Assembly (NCBI GenBank): GCA_034670405.1
Contig: JAXDDX010000073.1
Coordinates: 1,531,001 to 1,595,000 of the forward strand
From: Hoplostethus atlanticus
Taxonomy: Eukaryota; Chordata; Actinopteri; Trachichthyiformes; Trachichthyidae
DNA length: 64,000 nt
Reading direction: 5' to 3'
This document shows positions 1 through 12,840 of this stretch, in pieces (within the stretch, counting starts at the first letter, position 1; each line of letters begins with the position of its first letter). The position numbers and the translations under genes were made by a program. The notes beneath the pieces were generated by a model. That model was not told where the DNA came from. It ran no database searches and worked only from the letters and a program-made list of their open reading frames with translations.

Positions 1-413
1 TTGTGGCAACAGTTTGGGGAAGGCCCTTTGCTGATCCAGCATGACTGTGCCCCTGTGCACAAAGCGAGGCCCATAAAGACATGGTTAGACGAGTTTGGTG
101 TGGAGGAACTCGATTGGCCTGCACAGAGCCCTGACCTCAACCCCAGCTGAACACCTTTGGGAGGAAGTAGAACGCTGATTGCGAGCCAGGCCTTCTCGTC
201 CAACATCACTGCCTGACCTCACTAATGCTCTTTTGGCTGAATGGGCACAAATTCCCACAGACACACTCCAACAGCTTGTGGAAAGCCTTCCCAGAAGAGT
301 GGCGCAAAGGGGGGTCCAACTCCATATTAATGCCCATGGTTTTAGAATGGGATGTCCAGCAAGCTCATATAGGTGTGATGGTCAGGTGTCCACTGACGTT
401 TGGCTATATAGTG
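1..413 (+). mobile_element. Tc1/mariner transposon, 3' part with right terminal end
   Basis: This is the C-terminal part of a Tc1-like DDE transposase gene followed by the right end of the element. The first frame reads IQHDCAPVHKA, then WPAQSPDLNP, the conserved block just before the last catalytic acidic residue of Tc1 transposases. The reading frame is then lost: an extra base lies at about 144-147, just after the LNP codons, and a TGA falls a few codons later (about 176). The following block (RARPSRPTSLPDLTNALLAEWAQIP) is in another frame. The terminal repeat sequence GTCAGGTGTCCACTGACG ends in TATAGTG at 413, followed by TA at 414-415, the target dinucleotide of this superfamily. The left half lies outside the window. 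It is an immobile relic. The family assignment is firm; the exact fish subfamily is not. Confidence 0.9.
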
Positions 414-3400
414 TAGTTAATCGCTATGTGACCTTCTCTCCAATTTCCCTATCGACAGCTTTGTTTAGCTGTGATTTCGCTGTGGCACTGACGGCTCTGA
501 CAGATGGCAGCACACTCAATCACTTAAACTGTGTGAGGACACGACACTGAGGAGCAGTTACAGTGACTGCAGAGGGAGGGGTTTATCATTAATGTGATGT
601 ATCAAAATGATGATCTACAAAACGGGCTATTGTTGGGCCGTTTGTGTTGTACCAGCGCTCTGAGGATGGGCTTAAGAGAGGCTTTAGTCAGCTGGTTCAT
701 GTTCATTTATTGCCTAAACAGCTGCGGCAGTCGATCTTGATATTGTTACTGATGGTTGCTTCCCCCGCTTGTACAGGCTACATAGCTCAATGCACAACAC
801 CTCCGCAAGATGCCTGCAGACAGCCGCAGCAAAAACCTAAGATAGCTAACGAAATTGGTCCAATTCAGATTTTATGGAGCGGCTTTTGTTTTCTATTGTA
901 TTCCATTATCTGGAGGCTTGCTTTAGTGGCTCGGTGGCCACTGATTTTCTGCCAGGGCCCATCACATTCAATAGGCTCCAGCTCCCCTTCCGTCCAGATA
1001 ACGGCAGAAAGCATTTCTCGGGGCTTTTAAACACTTCTTGGAGACTTATCTATAGCCCTGATGGCCTGTCCACACTAATCCATTTCAGCTCTGCACCTTT
1101 CTTACCCTCTTATTGATAAAGTGGTACTATTTTATTAGACCTGAAGCTGGCAAAAACGTCTCCAAAGGGAAATATCTTGTTTTTTATTTGGAATGGGTTT
1201 AGAGGGTATGAAAAAGCCATTTTAATTTTATGAGCTTTTAAATCATAAACTCAACATCCTCCTTCCAATTTCCAAATATCAGCCAGGGTATATAGCGTTT
1301 AAATAGACCCTAATAAAAATCCTGTTTAAGTTAATGTATCATTAAATTGAAATAGAACGGTTTATACTGTGTAATTTCTCTCTGTTGTGGTGCAGGAGGT
1401 AGGAAGAGGGGCCTGAGCTGCCATCAAATGCAATAGGGGATTTATTGACACTTAGTCAGAGAGGAGTAATTGGAGCTCTGAAGAGAAATGGGGGGGAGAG
1501 GGAGAGAGAGGAGGCAGGAAAGAGAGAGATAGAAGGTCTAATCTATGGGGTGTCAGCCCAATGCCAGATGAAATCCACCATTCCTTTGATGAAGAAAGGC
1601 CTTGAGGTACAGATCTAATAGGAGCGACTGGGAGAGGGATGGCTTCAATCTGCAGGTCAATTCTGTCTACGGTCCCCCACCACTGAAAGAACAGAGATTA
1701 TTAGAGCTGTAGGCTCAAGAGGAAGTCTTTGGCTGAATCTGAAGCAGCGTTACATTGACACCACTTGTTGGAATCAAGCTATCTGGCGGCTTTGGAGCTG
1801 ATATTTTGGAAAATGGTAGCATTCAGGTAAATATTCCATTTGAAGCGTGTGATCCATGCCAGGCGGACAAGCTGTGTGAGTGAGGTCACCGCAAGGGGAG
1901 AGAAGAAATAGCGTTTGCCGTAAGCAGAGAAGGATGGACGAGGATGGAGAGAGGGTGTCCAGGGCCAGCAGCCAGCTCTGTCTTTAAGGGAGCTAATGCT
2001 GTTATCTCAGAGAGTGTACCTGTCGCTAATCTGATTGTGGTCCTTTTATTCTCTCCGTGGCAGATTGATGTTGAATAATGAAAGGTGGTGGGGCCCAGAC
2101 AAAGCACAAGGCCACGGGGATTAGCTCCCGTCCAGGAGGCATTGATTTGGTTTTAATGCCCACAAATATTGATGGAGGGCTAAATACAAGGATGGGTTTC
2201 TCAGAGCCGGGGGTTCTCCTGAGTCTGTGGTGTTCACCGGCACCTCGAACACAATATAAATATGTCATCGCCTGTTCAAAGGTCTACGCCCTGCCACTTC
2301 TAATGCCTGCTGATTGTGGGTGGCCCTGCCTGGCAATATTGGAGCTGGTGTGTTGCCATGTGTGCACGCTGGCTGGCAGGAAAGCAGGCACAGAGGGGGC
2401 AAAGATCTTTGATGATCAGTGGAGCAAAAAAGAGAGAAAGCCCTCTGGAGGAATGGCTTTCATCCTCTCGCTATCTCTCTATCTCTATCAATCTCTCTCT
2501 TGTTGTGGTGAGTGGGTAGCAACCCCGGCAACACAGAATATACTGAATCACAGTGGGGAGATCTGAACGCAATTGCACGCTGTACAAAAGAGGGTTTTGT
2601 ATTCAGCATGTATAAGCAAGCTGCACATCAAAGGTGCTCATTCAGATCACTTCATTCGTGCTATCCACCCGCAGGCCATGTCGCTTTGTACTTGTTTATG
2701 CATTATTTGCGTGTGTGGTCGTGTGTGTGCTTGTATTTGTATGTGTGTGTGTGTGTGTGTGTGTGTCTGTGTTTTATCGTATCTCTCGTCTGCCAGCCTG
2801 CCTGAACTAGTGAGACATCAAAGGTGGGGGCGATGTAGGGACACTCCCAGGGACCTCTCTGAGGCTTCATGGAGTTGGGGTGCCATGCGCTTGAATCCCA
2901 GCATCCTTCTCTCCTCCTCAGAGTCAACTCAGCCCACTCACCCCACAATGCATCAGGGCAAACCCCAGAATGTTGTGCCCCCCTGGTTGCAGCTCCCTGC
3001 CACTAGTGCTGCTGTAGTGCTGTCTGTCTGCTGGCCGCCTCGAGCTCCCAGTCTATCCCCCTATGGCGTCATCGCTCAGCTCTAATGATAAGTTGATTGA
3101 ATTGCGGCTGTGATGACAGATGCCTGTCAGACTCGGTGAGTCTGACGGATGGGGAGTAGCTCTTGAGTCGACATGGGAGGAATTGTAAGAGTCCCTTTTT
3201 TTTTTTATAAGCCCACAAAACAAAGGGGTCACTGTAACTGAAACTGATTGCCGAGAAATAGGCTGGCAGGTTGGCACTAAATCTAACAGAGAATATATTC
3301 TTCCAATTGCATTTTTATCTGCTCCAACAGCTGGCACAGGGTCCTTCCATTCCATAAACTGTGGATTAGCATGCCTATTTCTCATGCCGACTCTGCTGTA

Positions 3401-3504
3401 AATCCTTGGGTTGATGAGATGAGGCGCACCAATAAATTACCTTGCCTTTGTTTTCCCTTCGTTGAGGCGTCATTTACTGTGAAATAAATAACTGCAAACA
3501 CTAG
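414..3504. other. Non-coding flank, no gene seen
   Basis: No ORF here resembles a known protein and codon-like structure is absent. It contains a GA-rich stretch at about 1490-1530, a GT tract (listed separately) and a small perfect hairpin at 3126-3146 (arms GTCAGACTC and GAGTCTGAC). The rest looks single copy. Confidence 0.6.
2742..2766. repeat. (GT)n microsatellite
   Basis: About twelve uninterrupted TG units. Read as protein it gives CVCVCV runs, which explains the short ORFs over it. Confidence 0.95.
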
Positions 3505-3620
3505 CTACATTGGCCTCAAAACTAGGGATGTACCAATCAGGGTTTCTGGCTGCTTCCAATTGCCGATTTTGTAACGGTGCGATTGTCTGATCACCAAAAC
3601 AATCCCTGGTTTAAATGATG
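3505..3620. mobile_element. Possible decayed hAT-type short element
   Basis: The stretch begins CTAGGGATGTACCAATCAGG and ends near CAATCCCTGG, so the two ends are roughly inverted (AGGGAT and ATCCCT). The opening resembles a fish repeat class that starts with a hAT-like AGGGATGCACCGAT terminus. The interior is too divergent to place, and no target duplication was established. Treat as tentative. Confidence 0.3.
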
Positions 3621-4783
3621 CATTTTACCAAAACTTTCTACTAGCAATGGCACATCATGTCAGCAAAAATAAACAGTAAAATCTCAATATTGCGCTTTCA
3701 GATTGTCCTCATGGCTGCGTGACATTTGAAGCCTAACCATGCGTAAGTAAATCAGTTTTTATCCAAACATAGATATCACATGTTAGTGTGTGCTCAACTC
3801 ACTTCTTGCAGCCAGTAGCGGCTGAAAAAGGTTTTCATTGAGACAGCATAGGCTCTGCCTTCCTGTCCAATATATTAAACTTCTCATCATATACGCTATG
3901 GAATTCATAACGCAACGTCAGAAATGAATATAGGAGCTGTCGGTGTTCATTAACTGTTGAAAATAGCGGATGAATACAAAGATCAGTCACTCTGAAGATG
4001 CTCCGTTCAGAAAGGAGCCAAATGAATTTTGACCCGAGACTCAATGAAATTCAGAACAGCAAGGCCAACAAAATATAACGACCACGCTTGGATTCTTGAG
4101 GTCTCAATGTCGATTGCTGTCTATGGGGTTCACCCACAGTTCTGGTCAGATAATGGGTGCCGACATGGTTCTTTGTGGTCATATGGCAAAGATATTAATG
4201 TGCAGACCTGTGACACTGAGGTTGTGTCGGAATCAATAGCTAAAAGGAAATCATTGACCACTCCTGTGAATGCCGGTTGGGTGCAATAGAAAGATCCAAA
4301 ACCAATGTCGACCTCTCTGACTGAGTCACGAACAGCGCCGCACCAACTTTAGTCTGGATGTACCGTAAATACCAGAGCCTCGGGTGGGACCTTGTGGTTC
4401 CGTGACAGCGAACTTGACACTTCAGTGGCCCGTCTGGCTTAGCGGTGGGCCTCTTGTCATCTCTGCACTGAGGATGCCTTGAAATAATGAAAGCCTCAGC
4501 TGACACCAAGGACAAAAAAACGACAGCATTCATAGCACTTCTGTTTGAAGATAAAGTTTCCCTGAGGATCTCCAGACTGTAGGAACAGAAGCAGCCTTTC
4601 ATTCTGGTGCAAAATGCTTCATGTCTTCTTCCCTTTCTTTGGCAGGCTTGTTCATTTGGGTTTTACCAGATAAGAGGGCATTCATCTTTTGTCTTTGTAG
4701 AGTAATAAAATGATTAAATCAATTAAAGTCCAGCCAAATTTCTCTCTGTGAAAAAAGCCTTTGTGGCGTTAAATTATCAAACC

Positions 4784-4786
<3 letters not shown>
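3621..4786. other. Non-coding, no gene seen
   Basis: Only short random ORFs. No repeat family recognised. Confidence 0.5.
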
Positions 4787-4835
<49 letters not shown>

Positions 4836-4856
4836 GCCTCTCTCTTTCTCTCTCAC
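4787..4856. repeat. (CT)n microsatellite
   Basis: An uninterrupted CT run to about 4832, then an imperfect continuation to 4856. Confidence 0.95.
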
Positions 4857-4919
4857 ACATTTTGTTCATTCAGCAGTATTAATCTGCCTAGGTACAAGAG
4901 GAGACTGTGTCCAGCATTA

Positions 4920-5075
4920 ATGGACTACTCCGACTTTTTGGGAAATCGGCCCGTGGGTGAACTTACCCTTTTTTGTGTCGAGAGGATTGGCAGAAAAAAA
5001 CCCAACCAACTCTGGATTACTCAAAGCTATTACGTACTGTATGCTAACATGTTAGCATGCACACAGGACGGCTAC
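4920..5075. repeat. Possible dispersed fish repeat with an 18-nt palindrome
   Basis: The text ACTTTTTGGGAAAT, followed after some distance by GCTAACATGTTAGCAT, resembles a recurrent fish repeat with stacked GCTAACATG motifs. The palindrome ATGCTAACATGTTAGCAT lies at 5041-5058. No second copy was found in the window, so the repeat status rests on familiarity only. Confidence 0.3.
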
Positions 5076-5345
5076 CAGAGACACAAGAGATGATTTTGTT
5101 GGTACTCCTATGATAACCTGTGAAAGGTCAGCTGTGCTCTGTGTGTGATCGTGATCTGAAGAGATTGATGTTAATGATGCGGTTGTGATAGTCTCGCACG
5201 TCTAACTGTGAGAAAGCGCGGGGGAGTTACAACACGCTACATCACCAGGAAAACAAATTGGAATGTAACCTGAAAGGATGTGTCATTTTGTGAAGATCAT
5301 TATCAGCCTACAGCTCTTTAAGGGGGCTCCCATCCTTCCACCCTT

Positions 5346-5374
5346 TCTGTCTGTCTGTCTGTCTGTCTGTCTGT
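5346..5374. repeat. (CTGT)n microsatellite
   Basis: Seven tandem CTGT units. The antisense reading gives a TDRQTDRQ run, which explains the ORF there. Confidence 0.95.
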
Positions 5375-5375
5375 C

Positions 5376-8300
5376 AGCCATGCTTCAGTGACAGACATGA
5401 GGCTGTCATCACTCCAGATGACAAGAAAAAGCCATCTGTCCCTCCGCTCATCATTAACCCTGCTGGCGGTGTCCCGGCCGCTGCGCTGACACAGTCGGAG
5501 GATAGATATAGATGAGGCTCGCCGCCGAAATAACTGGCAAAGCCTTGACATATTCCAGCACAGGCGGACGATTCCATCACAGCCTGGCACTTTTTGTTGT
5601 AAGCAGCGACAGAACAATTCTTGACATTTGCTGTTTCCAGAGTGCTCTGGTGAAACTGACCGTGGATAATGTCTTCCAGGCTGGAGCTGATATGAATATG
5701 TCTGTCAGGGTTTCAGGATTTCTCTTCTCCTGCGTGTTCCCGTGATGTCAGCTGTACAGGATAAAGTTATTCTAAGTTTTGTTACTTTATATGTGATTGC
5801 GTTATTATGTGTCTGTTATCTTGCCTGTGTACAAATCTCCAGATTTGAATCTACTATTGGTTTGCTGAAATCATCCCCAATGAGCTGGTGTTCGCGGTAC
5901 GCCCTCATTGTCCTGCTCAGGTCCAAATCAATATCCGCCAGGCCCTCTTTCCTATCCAGATAAGTTATCTGTTTGGCGTGAGATTATCTCGGCCAATTAC
6001 TGTACTTGCTCTTATCAACCCAGCCGAATTCATGACTTCCCTCAACGTTTGATTAGCTTGAAATAGGAACAAGCCTCAGCAGGATGGTGCATCAAGAGTC
6101 CTGAAGTCGAAAACTTCACCATTGCAGTCTTGTCTAAAAGATGGATACAGTGGAAAAGGGAGTCCAACTGGGAGTATTGGCACCCAGTTATGATGAATTA
6201 GGCCTGGCCATGGTCTCCTGAGGTTTTGCACACATTCTTTTCTGGGGAGGGGGACGTATTTCAAGGATGTCAGTTTTGGAATGACTTGTAATCCCTCTTT
6301 ATGAAGTGATTACTTCTGGTATTTCTGCCTTATTAAACAGCGAAGGGAGAGAAAGACAGATACCATACAACAAAGGTTTGTCTCGTGATCTAGGTTAGAA
6401 CGCAGAAATGTAGCAAGTAAGAGAGTTTTTCGCCAGCAGTGACCCTGAATTGTTATTTGTGGTATTATTAGGTATTATTAATCAGAGTTAAAGTGTTTCA
6501 ATAAAACAAAGGACTCGGATGTCTTACATGAATATGTTGTTCCACATAGAAATGCAAAGCCAGGATGAGAGAGAGATTAATTATTGAACTGTTGATTGAT
6601 ATCTGCTCAGCAAACACTGGCCAATTTAGAGATGCAAATAAAAACGTGGAAAAAACACGTGGAAAGGCCTTTATCTCCTTTATCTCCCAACTAAACTCCG
6701 ATGAATCAATATTTATGATCATGTCTTTCATCTCAGGCAGTATTGTGACATTAATGGCAAAAATGTGCTAATTGAAATAAGCATTCATCCAACATCAGAG
6801 GATATAGTGGACGAGACTAACAAGGCATCTGCTGCCAATCGTGCTGACCATTCCAACTCTCTGAATCTAAAGCACAAACCACATATCAAGTAACGCTCGG
6901 GCCACATGTCAGCATTTGTCTCTTTGTGACCCGAGGACAACGCAACATCCGCACCATAGTTGGGAAAACATTTTTCAAAATTCAGTAATGCGTCAAAATG
7001 TGTAACATCTTCGTTTCTACTTTCATTATTTCACCCATTTTAAGAAAAGAACGATTGGCAAAGGGATTCATTTTCACCATAGGCAGAAAAAAAAAATGGA
7101 TCCAGACAGAATCTGAAAGCCCCGAAATGACAAGAGGACTATATGTTGTCAAATGGATGTCAGAAGACGCACTCCCCCGCTCCCGCATTTACAGACACAC
7201 ACCTCCACCACTCAAACTGTCATTTTTCAAAAGTGTCTGCTGGGCAGAGACGGGCTGAAACCGTGTATTTCATTACTCTTCCATAAGTCGTCCTTCTGAC
7301 AACAGGCAGCGGAGACAAAGTGTGTAGGACAGACTGTCTAATCCTTCTCTCTAATTGTGCCATCCACTGCATACAGTATATTTGGGGAACAAATATCCAG
7401 TGTTGGGACTATCACACTACCACATCCATAAACCTGCAATTATAATCTGTGGCGCCAACCTAACCCTCTTAAGGCCAGTGCACCATAGGTGTGCTGAAGG
7501 GCCACTGGATGTGCTTGAACACCGCAGGCAGAAAGCTCCTGTCAAGAGCTACAGTCAAAATCAACAACATATAGCCTGAGCTGAGCTTACCGTCTGATGG
7601 ACATGCTGCTTGACTTAAATCAGTGTCCAACTCTGCTGGTGACTGGACACCTGACAGCACAGTTTCTCCTATTTCCCCCCCTAATCCTGTTGTCCAAATC
7701 GGGTAGCTCAACAGGGCCCTGCCCTCCACCTGTAGCTAATAAACTGTGCCGATTTCGACTTACACACTTTTTAGAGTGTAACTTTAAGTCAAACCAGTTT
7801 TTTTTTTTTTACCTTTTTTTTTTTTCTCAGTTGCTGTCACACCTGCAGATATGTGCAAATCTAATCCAGCTAAATCAGATCTAGAGACAGAGTGAATGAG
7901 ATTTGAAGTGAAAGGCAGTAGACCAATGCATTCTCTCTTGAGGTGGATGCACTGACTGATAGACTGTCTGTCGATGTCTCCTCTGCATTAGGTTTAGAGC
8001 ACAGTGACACTATTTGGAAATGACAACGCAAAAAAGTGAATTTCCAAACCATCATCTATAGTAGCAGTACAATATTAGATGCCTGAGTGGTAAACAGTGA
8101 TGTCACCGCAAAGGATTAAAACCAGAAAGACAGCCTGAACTACTTCGATATTTACAGGTTTAAATACATGTTATCAGAGCGGTCAGTGCAGAGTGCTGTA
8201 ATGCTGGAGCAGAGAGGCGTTCAGTTTCTCTCTTAGGGGCCTATTTTAAACAAGTACTCGCCTTTTTCCTTTGGTATTTAATCGACATACTTGTTTTCAA

Positions 8301-10390
8301 TTAGCGCTGATTACAGTTAGCATACTAGCTGTTAAGAAAATGACCGGCCTAAATGGAAACAAACACAAGGGTAGAGACGAGAGAGAGAGAGAGTGGGCCA
8401 AGAGACAAAACTGTCTGACAGAAAATGAACGTTGATAATGTTCCCATTCGTTATTGCCATGATTTTGACTTATATGTCAAAAATGATGCTATTGTCCATA
8501 CGGAAAGAAAATCCCCAAATCTTTTTTTTTTAATGATTTATTATCTGAAGCCACAGGTGGGTACAAAACTGTCAATTAGTACGTGGACCTATTAGGAGCT
8601 TGAATTTCAAAACTTCAGTGAAAAAATACATTTGTCTTCAGACATTGCTGTTGTTGATTTCATTTTATTTCCTCGCAGCTTTCGGATTTCAAAGTAAACC
8701 TTTCCTGATCTAGATCCTTTTTTTTCTCATGTTCAAGTTTCATGTAGAAATCAGCCACGGTAACAACTAAAGACAGCATCAAATGGCCAAGGATATTTAC
8801 TTTGCTTTTAGAAGCTGAATCCAGATTGGAGAGGCCTGCATGTTCAGAACCGACTCAAACGGACTGACAGGATATATTGCTGGACGTGTAGAGAGGTAGG
8901 GGTGTAAAAGGTTGAGGGCACCTGGGGAGACAAGGTAAATATCCTCTAAGTGTCCTAATTATAAAGTCAATGGTGAGTAAAAAGAGTCAAAGATTAGAAA
9001 TCTATAACTGTCATCTCAGCTAACGGCTCCTCAATCACACGCTCCGTTTGTAAGTCCACTGAGAACGTCTCTCTGATTCTTACATATAATGGCGCTGCTC
9101 TGTCTCCTTCAATCTCTCTCAACGTCTTCCTCATTCTCCTCTCTTGTACAAACATTTCAAGCAGGAAAAGTGTTACTTGAGCGATGGATTATGAATGTGG
9201 CAAACTGAATCTGAGTTTTCATAAGAACCTGTGTAGGATTAAGCAGGAAAAGGAACGACAAGCGCCGCCTGTCACGAGGGAGTGTCCTTGATTGGCCTAG
9301 TGAAGCGTTCTCATCGCGTTGCCTCTCCACTTTATCGACAGACACTTGGCAGAAAGGGCCTGAGAAATGAACTTGCCAGTGAAAGCCTGCATCTACTTGT
9401 AGGTAAAGAAAGTTAATTCCTCAGAAAATGTTGCCAGTTATTTAATTGGCTCAACATAAATAGGAACCAAAAAAAAAAAAAGATCCAATCAATTTTTAAT
9501 GAATGCGTTGATAATTATTCTCTCACTCAGAAAGAGGTGTCGGCACTCTGCTGCTGCAGCAGCAAACAAACCGCCGTAATTCCACACATCTGTTAATTAT
9601 ATTTGAAATGTCCTCTTTAATTAGCTTGCCTTTCCTCCGAAATAATACAGCAAAGAGAAAAAAGTAAGCGGAAAGAACGACGAGAGCCTGCGCACTGTAC
9701 AAATGTATTAACACCCAACGCATCGGGGTGCTAATAAGTACCACCTATTGTTGAGGGGTGGGATCTGGGTGAGGGGGTTTCACTCTTTTTAAAAATAACT
9801 CATTACGTGTCAGTAGTACCGTACCACCTCCTCACTGAGATGAGCAGTCAGCCAATGAGCACAGTGAGAAAGTGAGTGTGTGACCTCAGTTGACCTACTG
9901 TCCTGTCAGAGCTGCAGGGGTGCCGCGTTTCCTTCTGGCGGCGTTCTTCTGTTGGGCCCGGTCTCCAGCCCGGAGCTGATCGGGTTAATGATGAGAAAGT
10001 GGAAGGAGGTATCATTACGACAGCTCTGGGTGTTTATGATGTGTGGACGCACTGTCTGGCCCTGGGCTGAGGGGGGGGTTGTGTGGATCGAGAACACTCA
10101 GGTTGTTCATTTTTACAGCTGCTTCCCTCCCAGTCTCAGAAGTACTAAAGCGCTACGTTGTATGGCTTCACATAACCGTCTTCCTGCACTCCGTTTGACT
10201 CGGTAAGAAAAGCAGTAGTGGGTGAAACCTGATCTAGTTCCACATCAGCACGGGATACAGGTAGAATGTTATCTATATGATGTATGAGCTCTGTGCAGGC
10301 TGAACTCTTGAACTGAGTTTGCTTCCAGTCTGCTTGACATTTTGCTTCACATGCTGACAAAACCGCAGACTCAGAGAAGCAGATCAGATT
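5376..10390. other. Non-coding, mostly single-copy-looking
   Basis: About 5 kb with no credible exon on either strand. Two T runs separated by ACC occupy 7798-7825, and an A run sits at about 9470-9481. Several AT-rich blocks carry homeodomain-type TAAT/ATTA motifs, but nothing marks any one as functional. Confidence 0.5.
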
Positions 10391-10411
10391 TGGAGGATCT
10401 GACCCAAGCAT

Positions 10412-10440
10412 GCATCAGCCGGCGAAAACCACAAGTCTGA
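10412..10440. repeat. Short dispersed core motif, copy 1
   Basis: CATCAGCCGGCGAAAACC followed by ACAAG closely matches the core CAGACGGYGAAAACCAAAAG seen at 17882-17901 and 21303-21323. It probably marks an old fragment of the same repeat family. Confidence 0.4.
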
Positions 10441-10774
10441 TAAGTGTTCTTCACAAATAAAAACCGGTTGAAAAGGTCAACAGACTGTGGGGTCTGGGTA
10501 TTCAGTGTATCTAGAGATTTTTTTCCCCCCCGTTATTGCATAGATCGAACCTCTGTCCTCATAGCTCCCTGTTTTAGTGAGGTATGGCGTGGCCTCTCTT
10601 TGGCACTGTAGCCGATAGGTTGCCATGGGTCCTGCCGCCTGGTGGAGGCTAGGCAGACCTGCAGCTGGAGCATAGTCAGCTGGCTAGCATGGCAGCCACC
10701 TAGAGGAAAGAGTGATTAATGGAACCAAGGGCTGGAACACCACCGAATTACATCCTGGAGCTAGTGGAGTGTGG

Positions 10775-10776
<2 letters not shown>

Positions 10777-10807
<31 letters not shown>
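10777..10807. repeat. (TG)n microsatellite
   Basis: Fifteen TG units, followed by a GA-rich and G-rich stretch to about 10840. Confidence 0.95.
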
Positions 10808-10811
<4 letters not shown>

Positions 10812-11002
10812 AGAGAGGTAGGGGGATTGGGGGGGGGCAGAGATTTCAATTTCCATCAGCTCCATCTCAATGCTCAAGTCCACCTTTGCTGGTTCTCTAA
10901 TTAATCGTCTAGAAATAAAATTGAAGCAAATTCAGTTCAGAAGTGGTTTTACAGTATGGTGTTATATGAGTATGTGTCCAGTCTTAAAGTCGTAATTCTC
11001 AA

Positions 11003-11275
11003 GTTCCTCGTTTTTCTTTTTTTTTGGTGACATCTTTGGTGTTTCTGCACTCCATTTCCCATAGATCACCTGTCAATCAAACAGCGTGTCCATGACGTCT
11101 TGTTCCTTGGAGTTTCTGTTGATGGAGCTTGAGTTTCTGTAGGTGGCGCTCTTTTCCTTGTCTGTTCAGCCACGGTGGCTATCGCTGCTCATGCTAACTA
11201 CCCAGTTCTTCTTCTATTTATACTAAACAAACCGATGTTGCTGCTGCCGGAAACATCAAACGCATCACTTTCTTT
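11003..11275 (+). repeat. Dispersed repeat family B, longer copy
   Basis: It matches 26221-26382 in the same orientation. Shared landmarks in order are a T-rich start, GACATCTTTGGTG, CTGTCAATC followed by AACAG, GCTAACTACCCAGTT, then AAACAAACCG followed by TGTTGCTGCTGCCGG. This copy carries about 100 bases in the middle that the other lacks. No protein reading and no family name. A SINE or non-autonomous DNA element are both possible. Confidence 0.65.
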
Positions 11276-11283
11276 GTGGAAGA

Positions 11284-12560
11284 GGAGTTTTTTTGTGGGA
11301 AAGACCTAAATAACATCAGCTGCTTAGAACAGCAAATGATCAATATTTGATCGAAAACTACTGAAAAACAAGTTACTTTGCGAACAAAAACATGTTTTTC
11401 ACACTTTATTTTGATTTGTGTGATAGCGTGTCATCTCTATTGCAGAGACAAACCCCACTCCACCACTAACTCCCCATGGCAGTGTAATGATTGATGCAAA
11501 TAATGCCTGTCCTCTCTCTGAACTTTCCCATGTGCACACTGGGAAAACTGGGATGTCAATCAGAGAAGACCGCAAAATGTGAAATAAGTGAGTACGTGAA
11601 TTTGCTCTCACAGACATTTCCTCTTTCTGCTCAGAGAGAAACAAAAATGCCTGACTGGAAACGCTCCCAAAAAGCTTTGCAGGATGTATTATAAACACAG
11701 TTATTTCCCCCAGCGATAGAAAAAAATCTTATCCTAAGCCAGAGTTGCATTAAAAGGCAAACAGACTGCAGGCTACATATTTACACAAACAGGGGTCGTA
11801 AAAACAGCCCTCCTGAGTCATTTGTGCTCAGGGCAAAGTGCTCCCAGGGAAAGAGATTTATTTGGCTTCATTATGTTTGCATGGCGAGGCTAGCGCAGCA
11901 ATCATTTGTATTAGACACTTTTCTGGCCCATTAAACCTCATTACATATTGATCCTGTTCCTCAAGATGATACCGTACCGCTCATTTCCATCGGCTCAATT
12001 TCCACGTTTTCTATAATGCCGTCGTTCGTTAGGTGTCAAGAAGGGATGTTCTGTCTGGTAGTCAGACGCACACGGTGGTTTTTTTTGGATAACGTGACAA
12101 CTCCCTCCTCCAGTCAGGGGACATTGAATGCAGCAAAGATGCTCTTTGACCCTCAAGGAACCCTCTACAGTGTGTTGACTTTAACAGGCAACACACTCAA
12201 ACTGAAGTAGTAACTTGCTAGCCAGTTAGCTGTTTGACTTCCTCAAACTGACATCATGAGGCATTGTTTTCTCTGTTTTCATTGTAAGATTAGAGGTTGC
12301 CTGACATCATTTGTATGAACAGGAGGCCATCCGTTTTTTACGGCGCTATGTAGGAGTGCTGCTGGAGCATCGGTGGTGGGCGGCACCGGTACTCTGTCCT
12401 GGTTTTACCCCTGCCTGCACAATCTCATCTGTGTCTACGCGCCTGACCTGCTCATATTTGCATCCTGTGGTTGAAGTTCCTATAAATGCTCGGTCACATT
12501 CTGCTCATATGTCACCCCATCTTTGAAAAATGCAAATAGTTAACGGTGTGCATATTTTCA
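11284..12560. other. Non-coding, no gene seen
   Basis: Only short ORFs with no similarity that I recognise; no repeat family evident. Confidence 0.5.
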
Positions 12561-12561
12561 C

Positions 12562-12837
12562 CTGGGTATACATTTACATTTACGGTGTACTTGCAAAACA
12601 TCCTTGCAGCCGTTAAATTCTTGGTAGCAAGCCAAAGATACTGCCTATCCTCTTTGGCTTTATTTATTGTAGACACCCTACATCCTACACTCTCTCCTTT
12701 TTTGCTATTGCTATCTATATCCTGGGCTTTGATTTGTTTGATTTTTTTTTTTTAACTTCAATTCTGCTGCTGCAACGATGCAATTTCCCTGCGGGGATCA
12801 TTAAAGTTTCATCTCATCTCATCTCATCTCATCTCAT
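12562..12837 (+). mobile_element. Non-LTR retroposon 3' tail with (CATCT)n end
   Basis: The sequence ends CTGCTGCTGCAACGATGCAA, then TTTCCCTGCGGGGATCATTA, AAGTTT and about five CATCT units (12810-12837). A hairpin-forming TTTCCC...GGGGATCA followed by ATTAAAG and a short tandem tail is the usual 3' end of a common fish LINE/SINE class. There is no reverse transcriptase, so this is a 5'-truncated insertion. The upstream limit is approximate and the clade is uncertain. Confidence 0.6.
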
Positions 12838-12840
12838 CAC

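Noticed and set aside
179-550. 123-codon ORF as an independent gene
   Set aside because: Its first part is a frame-shifted piece of the Tc1 transposase and the rest is terminal repeat and flank.
5041-5058. 18-nt perfect palindrome as an operator or recombination site
   Set aside because: Nine-base arms are expected about once by chance at this scale, and the sequence resembles a fish repeat.
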